DNA of 19,997 nucleotides. It comes from Anaerolineae bacterium. GTDB taxonomy: Bacteria; Chloroflexota; Anaerolineae; B4-G1; SLSP01. Location: assembly GCA_016934645.1 (NCBI GenBank), contig JAFGSL010000526.1:1-19997 (forward strand). The letters are read 5' to 3'. A program made the translations under genes and the position numbers. The notes under the pieces are model-generated. The model did not search any database, was not told where the DNA came from, and worked only from the letters and a program-made list of their open reading frames with translations. Shown here one piece after another: positions 15,365 through 19,997 of the stretch. Numbering within the stretch: the first letter of the stretch is position 1; every line of letters starts with the position of its first letter.

Positions 15365-15460
15365 AGACTACAAAAGTCTTACGATTCACCGAGCTGACCA
15401 AGTACCTACGCTGAACAAAACCCGGCAAAATGCGGGTATGCGCTGAGACTTTTGTAGTCT
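15365..15460. repeat. Paired 15-bp dyads (AGACT-N5-AGTCT) as perfect inverted repeats
   Basis: AGACTACAAAAGTCT at 15365-15379 and its exact reverse complement at 15446-15460 are separated by 66 bases. Each copy is itself a dyad (AGACT, five bases, AGTCT). The first covers the -35 region of the riboswitch operon promoter and the second lies just after the amj stop codon. Twin operators for a transcription factor would fit; a small MITE with 15-bp ends is an alternative. I see no third copy in the window. Confidence 0.7.
15414..15437 (-). terminator. Probable terminator after amj
   Basis: On the minus strand, ACCCG (15433-15437) and CGGGT (15420-15424) can form a 5-bp GC-rich stem around CATTTTGC, followed by TTTTGTT. 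It lies about 30 bases after the amj stop codon and upstream of the riboswitch promoter. The stem is short, so the call is moderate. Confidence 0.45.
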
Positions 15461-15468
15461 TTGGATAT

Positions 15469-16275
15469 TCACGCGATCAACCAGCGGGCGACGATGGCGA
15501 TAGCCTGACCAGCCGGCCAGAGCAACAACTGCGCGACAAGCGTCCCGACCAGTTGTGCACCTACTTGCCAGATGGTGATATAGGTCACATCCTTAAGCGG
15601 GCGCTTGTCGCGTAGTGCCTCGTCGGCGACAAGGGCCGCGACAGGATTGACGACAAAAATGGAAAGCACCATCCCCAGTCCAGCCAACATCGGTGAGAGA
15701 CTGGCTGCGGTGCGCGCGCCTTCAGGAACCAGTGCACTGGCATACATCGCGGCGGCGTTACTTACGGCAGTAATCGCCGTGACGAGGATACTGGCGATGA
15801 GAAAGCGTTTGGGGAAAGGGCTGCGGCGAGATTCGCGCACGGCGCCGAGACGGGGTGGCGTCAAGTCGGTGGTCATGCGCCAGAGCCCCTGTACCGACGT
15901 TCCGCGCACGATCACCTGTGGCAGCGAACGGCGGTTCTCATAGGCAGCGATCCCGCGCGCCAGGATACGGCTCAGGCTGGGGATGCCGAATGCAGCAATC
16001 AACGTTCCTACCGATGCCGCGAGTACCACGATGCGGTATGCGGTTAGCAGCGATCCGGTGTTTTGTTCAAGCACGGCCACATCCGTCAGACTGGCGAGTA
16101 GTGGACCAGCCAGGGCATTGGCCCCGCGCGATCCCAAGGTCAGCACATTGTAGAGCGAGCCGGCCAGCGCCGGGTGTCCTGTGCGCACTCCCGCCAATCG
16201 CGCCGCATAGGCGCTTGTGTCGATAGTGTTAATCAACACTGTCAGCAGAAAAATGATGAGCAACTGAGTCGTCAT
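15469..16275 (-). CDS. amj: Amj-family lipid II flippase (alternate to MurJ)
   Basis: This 268-residue integral membrane protein resembles Amj (formerly YdaH) of Bacillus, which moves lipid II across the membrane for peptidoglycan synthesis and can replace MurJ. The N-terminal region NTIDTSAYAARLAGVRTGHPALAGSL (about 16-41) and the following NVLTLGSRGANALAGPLLA (43-61) match the pattern I know for this family. Further helices lie at about 80-105, 155-185, 190-215 and 230-262, with a polar cytoplasmic loop at about 110-150. The length is normal for Amj. The ATG at 16273-16275 has GGAGG eight bases upstream (16284-16288). It is a single gene, divergent from the SPFH gene. Recognition is from memory of the family pattern. 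Confidence 0.8.
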   Translation of the reverse strand: MTTQLLIIFLLTVLINTIDTSAYAARLAGVRTGHPALAGSLYNVLTLGSRGANALAGPLLASLTDVAVLEQNTGSLLTAYRIVVLAASVGTLIAAFGIPSLSRILARGIAAYENRRSLPQVIVRGTSVQGLWRMTTDLTPPRLGAVRESRRSPFPKRFLIASILVTAITAVSNAAAMYASALVPEGARTAASLSPMLAGLGMVLSIFVVNPVAALVADEALRDKRPLKDVTYITIWQVGAQLVGTLVAQLLLWPAGQAIAIVARWLIA

Positions 16276-16337
16276 CTGAGAAGCCTCCGAAATAATCTGA
16301 TAGTCGTTGGTTGGAGCCCTACGGTTATTGTATAGAC

Positions 16338-16374
16338 CTTCAGCCTATCAAGTTATTCTTGACTATACCTGAAG
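16338..16374. repeat. Imperfect palindrome in the amj/SPFH divergent gap
   Basis: CTTCAG (16338-16343) pairs with CTGAAG (16369-16374), and CAAG (16349-16352) with CTTG (16358-16361), around a TTATT loop, with an unpaired internal bulge between the two stems. It sits roughly midway in the 198-base gap between two divergent genes, so it may be an operator or a decayed element. Apart from the SPFH promoter and the two ribosome-binding sites, I see nothing else in this gap. Confidence 0.4.
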
Positions 16375-16430
16375 CGCTGCGACTGGCAAATGACTCAATA
16401 GGCAATCTCCTGTTCATTTTATCCATTTTA

Positions 16431-16439
16431 TGCTTTAAT
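16431..16439 (+). promoter_or_regulatory. Candidate extended -10 promoter of the SPFH gene
   Basis: TGC (16431-16433) followed by TTTAAT (16434-16439) makes an extended -10 box, about 35 bases before the ATG. No good -35 box is visible. The gene's Shine-Dalgarno AAGGAGG (16462-16468) lies five bases before its ATG. Confidence 0.4.
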
Positions 16440-16473
16440 AGGGGTAAGGTTCATCATTCATAAGGAGGTAGCT

Positions 16474-17442
16474 ATGACAGCACAACGGGTTCCACAGGCG
16501 GTTTACAACCCCACATCTCGTAACCTCAACAACGTGCAGCGTGTTCAGCGCGCGTTGATCTGGTTCGCCCTCTTCTTCTTGATCGGGGTCATCACGGTGA
16601 TTCTCGCGGTCGGGGTAGGATTTCTGTTGCCCGACATTGGGGGAGCAGTGGGCGTGGCGGTTTTCGTTGTCGGTGGTTTACTCGCATTGATCGTTCCGGG
16701 GATGTTCAGCAGTAGCCTTTACATCGTCTCTGAATACGAGCGTGTGATTGTGTTAAAGTTGGGCAAGTTTGTGGGTGTCCGGGGGCCAGGGCGCTTCTGG
16801 GTCATCCCATACCCGCCGTTCAACGAGTCGGTGACGGCGCAGATCGACTTGCGTGTGCAAACTCGCGTTATCACGGCGGCGGAGACGCTCACGGATGACA
16901 ACGTCCCTGTGGGTTGTGAAGCCGTGATCTTCTGGCGGGTGGAAGATCCGCAGAAGGCGGCGTTGAGCGTGGCGAATTATCAGGAGGCCGTTTTCCAGGC
17001 AGCTAACAGCGCGCTCAAAGACACCACCGGAATGCTGGAATTGTCGGAGTTGCTGGGATCGCGCGACAAGGTGTCGGGCCGGCTCAAGGAGATCATCGAC
17101 ACGGCGGCGGCTTCGTTCGGCGTGGACGTGACCTCGGTGGAGATTACCGATGTGCGCGTGCCCAATGATCTGATCCAGGAGTTGAGCGTGCTGGCGCAGT
17201 CCCGCCGGTCGGCGCAGGCCAAGGTCGCCGAGGCCGACGCCGAGAAAGCCATCGCGGAGAAATTCAACGAGGCGGCGGCGATGATGTCGGACCGGGCGAT
17301 GGAAATCTACCGGCTCAACGTCCTGGAGCGCATTGGTCGTGAGGAAGGCAGCCAGATCGTCATCTACGGGTTGGGTGGCAATAGTTCGGCGATGGATAGT
17401 TCACTTGCAGCGACGGTGGCGGGGAGCATAAGCGCGAAGTAG
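16474..17442 (+). CDS. SPFH-domain slipin/stomatin-like membrane protein
   Basis: This 322-residue protein belongs to the stomatin/slipin branch of SPFH proteins, which form oligomers on membranes and organise microdomains or bind membrane proteases. Two hydrophobic helices (about 27-50 and 57-76) precede the SPFH domain (about 82-245; LKLGKFVGVRGPGRFWVIP, then the LTDDNVPV turn and VTSVEITDVRVP). An Ala/Glu-rich helix follows (about 240-275, AKVAEADAEKAIAEKFNEAA), the coiled coil usual in this family. Slipins often sit beside an NfeD-type protease gene; none is next to it here. It is a single gene with a strong Shine-Dalgarno sequence. A palindromic heptamer array lies 16 bases after its stop codon. 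Confidence 0.92.
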   Translation: MTAQRVPQAVYNPTSRNLNNVQRVQRALIWFALFFLIGVITVILAVGVGFLLPDIGGAVGVAVFVVGGLLALIVPGMFSSSLYIVSEYERVIVLKLGKFVGVRGPGRFWVIPYPPFNESVTAQIDLRVQTRVITAAETLTDDNVPVGCEAVIFWRVEDPQKAALSVANYQEAVFQAANSALKDTTGMLELSELLGSRDKVSGRLKEIIDTAAASFGVDVTSVEITDVRVPNDLIQELSVLAQSRRSAQAKVAEADAEKAIAEKFNEAAAMMSDRAMEIYRLNVLERIGREEGSQIVIYGLGGNSSAMDSSLAATVAGSISAK

Positions 17443-17458
17443 TTCCTAGAACGTAAAG

Positions 17459-17516
17459 CGTGATGCGTGATCCGTGATACGTGAACATTTTCACGCGTCA
17501 CGTTTCACGCATCACC
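17459..17516. repeat. Palindromic heptamer array (unit CGTGATN) between SPFH and recD2
   Basis: Four 7-base units of the form CGTGATN/CGTGAAC (17459-17486) are followed by four units of the reverse-complement type (TTTCACG, CGTCACG, TTTCACG, CATCACC; 17489-17516). Together they form an inverted repeat with 26-base arms (17460-17485 and 17490-17515, 22 of 26 paired) and a 4-base loop. No U-tract follows, so an intrinsic terminator is not shown, though it could slow transcription or protect the mRNA end. Confidence 0.88.
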
Positions 17517-17552
17517 TGTTATAGCTCGATTTGATTTGTCCTGGTGATGTCT

Positions 17553-19817
17553 ATGTCCGAAAACACCCCCTTACAAGCTCTCGAAGGGACGCTGGAACGG
17601 CTAACCTTCCAAAACGAAGAGAACGGCTACACGGTCGCGAAGTTGATCCCCAAAGGGAAGAGCTACGAAGTCACCGTGATCGGCGTGCTGACGGGTGTCC
17701 AAGTCGGTGAGTCGGTGCGCTTGCGAGGGGTCTGGAGCACGCACCCCAAGTACGGCCGCCAGTTCGAGGTCCGCGAGTACACTGTGCGGCTTCCGGCGAC
17801 GGCCGAGGGTATCCGCAAGTATCTAGGCAGCGGCCTGGTCAAGGGTGTGGGGCCGGTGAATGCCGGGCGCATCGTCGATTATTTCGGCCTAAAGACACTG
17901 GATGTGATCGAATCGGACGTGAACCGGCTGCGCGAGGTGCCCGGGATCGGCGATAAGCGTACGGCGCTGATCGCACGTGCCTGGGAAGAGCAGAAGCACA
18001 TCAAGGAAATCATGATCTTTCTGCAGAGTCACGGCGTGAGTACCGGGCTGGCGGTGAAGATCTACAAGCAGTACACCGATGAGGCCATCGCCATCGTGCG
18101 CCACGACCCGTACCGGCTGGCGAAGGACATCTACGGCATCGGCTTTAAGACGGCGGATAAGATTGCGCAGCAGATGGGCTTCGCCGTGGATGCGCCGGAA
18201 CGCATCCAGGCTGGGTTGCGCTATGTGCTCGGTACCTTCAGCGACGATGGGCACTGCTTCGCCACACGCGATCAGCTCCTCGCCACCGCCACCGAATTAC
18301 TCACCGTTCCCCGCGAAGCGTGCGAAACCCAGTTGGATGCGCTCATCCGCCTGGAAGAAGTGATTGCGGAGAATGGTGAATGGCAAGTGGCAAATGGCGA
18401 ATCACGTATCACACATCACGCATCATCCACAGAAGCCATCTATCTTCCACCTTTCCTCTATGCTGAGAAGGGCGTTGCTAACAAGCTGCGGCAGTTACAG
18501 GAGAGTGCGCGCGACCGGCTGGTCGTGTTCCGGGATGTGGAGTGGGATAAGGCCTTCGATTGGCTCGCCGAACAAAACCCTATCCAATTGGCGGAACAGC
18601 AGCAAGCCGCCGTCAAGATGGCACTCGCGGAAAAGGTGAGTATCCTCACGGGCGGCCCCGGCACCGGCAAGACGACGATTACGCACAGCATCATCCAGTT
18701 GTTGCAGGCCAAACGCTGCACTGTGTTCCTGTGCGCGCCGACAGGCCGCGCTGCAAAGCGCTTGAGCGAGGCGACGGGGCTAGAGGCCAAGACCATCCAC
18801 CGGCTGTTGGAAGTGAAACCGGTGCAGGGGTTCCAATTCGCGCGCGACCAGGATAATCCGCTGGATGCGGATATGATTATCGTGGACGAAACGTCGATGG
18901 TGGACATCCTGCTGATGAACCACCTGCTCAAGGCCGTGGAGGTGGGCAGCCACCTGTTGCTGGTGGGGGACGTGGATCAACTGCCGGCTGTGGGCGCGGG
19001 GAATGTCCTCCGCGACCTGATCGCCAGTGGCGTGATCCCCGTCACGCGGCTGGATACGATCTTCCGGCAGGCGGAGGACAGTTTCATCATCGTCAACGCG
19101 CACCGCATCAACCGCGGCGAGATGCCGGTGTGCAACGGCCCGGCGCGGGACTTCTTCCTGTTCGGGGCGGACGATGCCGAGCGCGCCGCCGGCTTGATCC
19201 TAGACATCGTCGCGCGGCGCATCCCGGCGAAGTTCGGCTACGATGCCGAACATGACATCCAGGTGCTCAGCCCGATGCACCGGGGCGCGGCAGGCGTCAG
19301 CGCGCTGAACCAGCGTTTGCAGGAGCGGTTGAATCCGCCGGATGCACGCAAGGCCGAGTCGACGCACGGCTCACGGGTGTTCCGCGTGGGCGACCGGGTG
19401 ATGCAAATTCGTAATGATTACGACCGGCAGGTCTTCAACGGCGATATGGGGCGCGTCGTGGCGCTGGACTTAGAGGAGCACACGCTGACCGTGAACTTCG
19501 ACGGGGCGCTCGTCGGTTACGAGTTCACGCAGTTGGACGAGCTGGTCCACGCCTACGCGGTGAGCATCCACAAGTCGCAGGGATCGGAGTTCCCGGTGGT
19601 GGTGATTCCGATTCTGACACAGCACTATATGATGTTGCAGCGCAACCTGCTCTACACGGGCGTCACGCGGGCGCAGTCGCTTGTTGTTCTGGTGGGGAAC
19701 CAGCGCGCTATCGCCATCGCTGTCCGCAATGACAAGATCGCGCAGCGCAACACGCGGCTGGCGGAGCGGGTGCTGGCGTGGACACCGTCCCCTGTACGGG
19801 GATATGAGGCGAGGTAG
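17553..19817 (+). CDS. recD2: RecD2-type SF1 DNA helicase
   Basis: A 5'-3' DNA helicase of the RecD2/YrrC family (no RecBC partner needed), used in repair and recombination. Numbered from the ATG at 17553 (754 residues), an N-terminal OB-like domain (about 5-85) and a helix-hairpin-helix region (about 90-210) precede the helicase core. Walker A GGPGTGKTT is at 367-375, motif II VDETSMVD at 444-451, VGDVDQLPAVGAGN at 471-484, and the C-terminal HKSQGSEFPVVVIP and YTGVTRAQ motifs follow. In-frame GTG (17544) and ATG (17547) lie just upstream, but GGTGA at 17543-17547 sits five bases before the ATG at 17553, which favours that start. Residues about 273-292 are encoded by a heptamer array (18371-18426), absent from any RecD2 I recall. 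The stop codon lies in another heptamer array. Confidence 0.93.
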   Translation: MSENTPLQALEGTLERLTFQNEENGYTVAKLIPKGKSYEVTVIGVLTGVQVGESVRLRGVWSTHPKYGRQFEVREYTVRLPATAEGIRKYLGSGLVKGVGPVNAGRIVDYFGLKTLDVIESDVNRLREVPGIGDKRTALIARAWEEQKHIKEIMIFLQSHGVSTGLAVKIYKQYTDEAIAIVRHDPYRLAKDIYGIGFKTADKIAQQMGFAVDAPERIQAGLRYVLGTFSDDGHCFATRDQLLATATELLTVPREACETQLDALIRLEEVIAENGEWQVANGESRITHHASSTEAIYLPPFLYAEKGVANKLRQLQESARDRLVVFRDVEWDKAFDWLAEQNPIQLAEQQQAAVKMALAEKVSILTGGPGTGKTTITHSIIQLLQAKRCTVFLCAPTGRAAKRLSEATGLEAKTIHRLLEVKPVQGFQFARDQDNPLDADMIIVDETSMVDILLMNHLLKAVEVGSHLLLVGDVDQLPAVGAGNVLRDLIASGVIPVTRLDTIFRQAEDSFIIVNAHRINRGEMPVCNGPARDFFLFGADDAERAAGLILDIVARRIPAKFGYDAEHDIQVLSPMHRGAAGVSALNQRLQERLNPPDARKAESTHGSRVFRVGDRVMQIRNDYDRQVFNGDMGRVVALDLEEHTLTVNFDGALVGYEFTQLDELVHAYAVSIHKSQGSEFPVVVIPILTQHYMMLQRNLLYTGVTRAQSLVVLVGNQRAIAIAVRNDKIAQRNTRLAERVLAWTPSPVRGYEAR
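18371..18426. repeat. Heptamer array inside recD2, translated in frame
   Basis: Eight consecutive 7-base units: four of the type RARTGGY (18371-18398) and four of the type NNATCAY (18399-18426). Read on the minus strand the second set is GTGATNC-like, the same family as the array at 17459. It encodes roughly ENGEWQVANGESRITHHASS, between the helix-hairpin-helix region and the ATPase core, with the frame preserved on both sides. Confidence 0.85.
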
Positions 19818-19834
19818 ACAGTAGACGGTAGACG
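19814..19834. repeat. Heptamer array (GTAGACR) at the recD2 stop codon
   Basis: Three 7-base units: GTAGACA, GTAGACG and GTAGACG. The recD2 stop codon TAG (19815-19817) is part of the first unit, as if the array were inserted at, or had created, the gene's end. Confidence 0.75.
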
Positions 19835-19886
19835 GGGGTGGGAGTTGGTTTCCAGCCGCGCCTGTTCTGTATGGGTGGATTTTTAC

Positions 19887-19916
19887 CACGAATCCTCACG
19901 AATTTACACTAATACT
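19887..19916. repeat. Decamer tandem repeat
   Basis: Three 10-base units share the pattern CACKAAT plus three bases: CACGAATCCT, CACGAATTTA and CACTAATACT. It lies in the 158-base gap after recD2, which otherwise holds only the GTAGACR array and the promoter of the next gene. Confidence 0.6.
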
Positions 19917-19940
19917 CCGTAAAATAAGAAACGCAGAGAT

Positions 19941-19975
19941 TTTGACAAACCGGTCAAATGTGTCAGAATGACCGG
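19941..19975 (+). promoter_or_regulatory. Promoter with two overlapping operator-like dyads
   Basis: A perfect -35 box TTGACA (19942-19947) is 16 bases from a weaker -10 box CAGAAT (19964-19969). TTTGAC-N6-GTCAAA (19941-19958) is a perfect dyad covering the -35 box. CCGGTCA (19950-19956) and TGACCGG (19969-19975) form a second dyad across the -10 box and up to the start codon. This resembles the self-operators of TetR-type repressors. Transcription should begin at or within a base or two of the ATG at 19976. Confidence 0.5.
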
Positions 19976-19997
19976 ATGAAAAAACAACACGTACAAC
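19976..19997 (+). CDS. Start of a truncated gene, possibly a TetR-family regulator
   Basis: ATG at 19976 opens a frame reading MKKQHVQ before the window ends. There is no Shine-Dalgarno sequence, but the promoter at 19942-19969 would start transcription at this ATG, so a leaderless message is likely. The dyads covering the promoter suggest a self-regulated repressor. Seven residues cannot identify the product; the family is a guess from the operator layout. Confidence 0.3.

Noticed and set aside
14152..19916. CRISPR array
   Set aside because: The repeats are 7 or 10 bases long and directly adjacent without spacers, and no cas genes are present.

Overview
The window reads as a stretch of chromosome from a moderately GC-rich bacterium, most likely a member of the Chloroflexota (Anaerolineae-like). 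That placement is inference. It rests on an FMN-riboswitch-controlled ABC transporter of the RibXY kind, which I recall from Chloroflexus and relatives, on an Amj-type lipid II flippase, on Thr/Pro-rich tethered surface proteins, and on frequent GTG/TTG starts. There are no tRNA or rRNA genes, no complete insertion sequence, no phage genes and no CRISPR array.

Layout. Positions 84-3675 (minus strand) hold a three-gene operon: an RseP-type intramembrane protease, a HEAT-repeat protein with an extremely acidic tail, and a secreted, membrane-anchored HExxH peptidase. It has a near-consensus promoter at 3708-3736. Positions 3812-5152 (plus) encode a secreted GH99-like glycoside hydrolase with a Thr/Pro stalk and a C-terminal anchor. 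Positions 5173-7725 (minus) are an envelope operon: a membrane protein with a lysozyme-like (SLT) domain and a degenerate LytM domain, a membrane-anchored LysM protein, and a membrane PH-domain protein. Positions 7940-12344 (plus) carry aspS, a small membrane protein and a cytoplasmic GH36 alpha-galactosidase. Between the two divergent operons lies a 67-bp MITE-like element flanked by TTA.

Positions 12325-15339 (minus) form a vitamin-uptake operon. An FMN riboswitch with a clear terminator precedes an ABC permease, a lipoprotein substrate-binding protein and an ATPase. The protein families alone would suggest thiamine-precursor or sulfonate uptake; the riboswitch points to riboflavin instead. 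Two copies of a 15-bp dyad (AGACT-N5-AGTCT) lie upstream, one overlapping the promoter -35 region. Positions 15469-16275 (minus) encode the lipid II flippase Amj. Positions 16474-17442 (plus) encode an SPFH/slipin protein and 17553-19817 (plus) the RecD2 helicase. The last 180 bases hold short tandem repeats and the operator-like promoter of a gene that begins at 19976 and runs off the window.

The least expected signal is a set of short tandem arrays with a 7-base unit at 14152, 17459, 18371 and 19814. Two of them share the unit GTGATNC. One is translated in frame inside recD2, one abuts the permease stop codon, and one starts at the recD2 stop codon.
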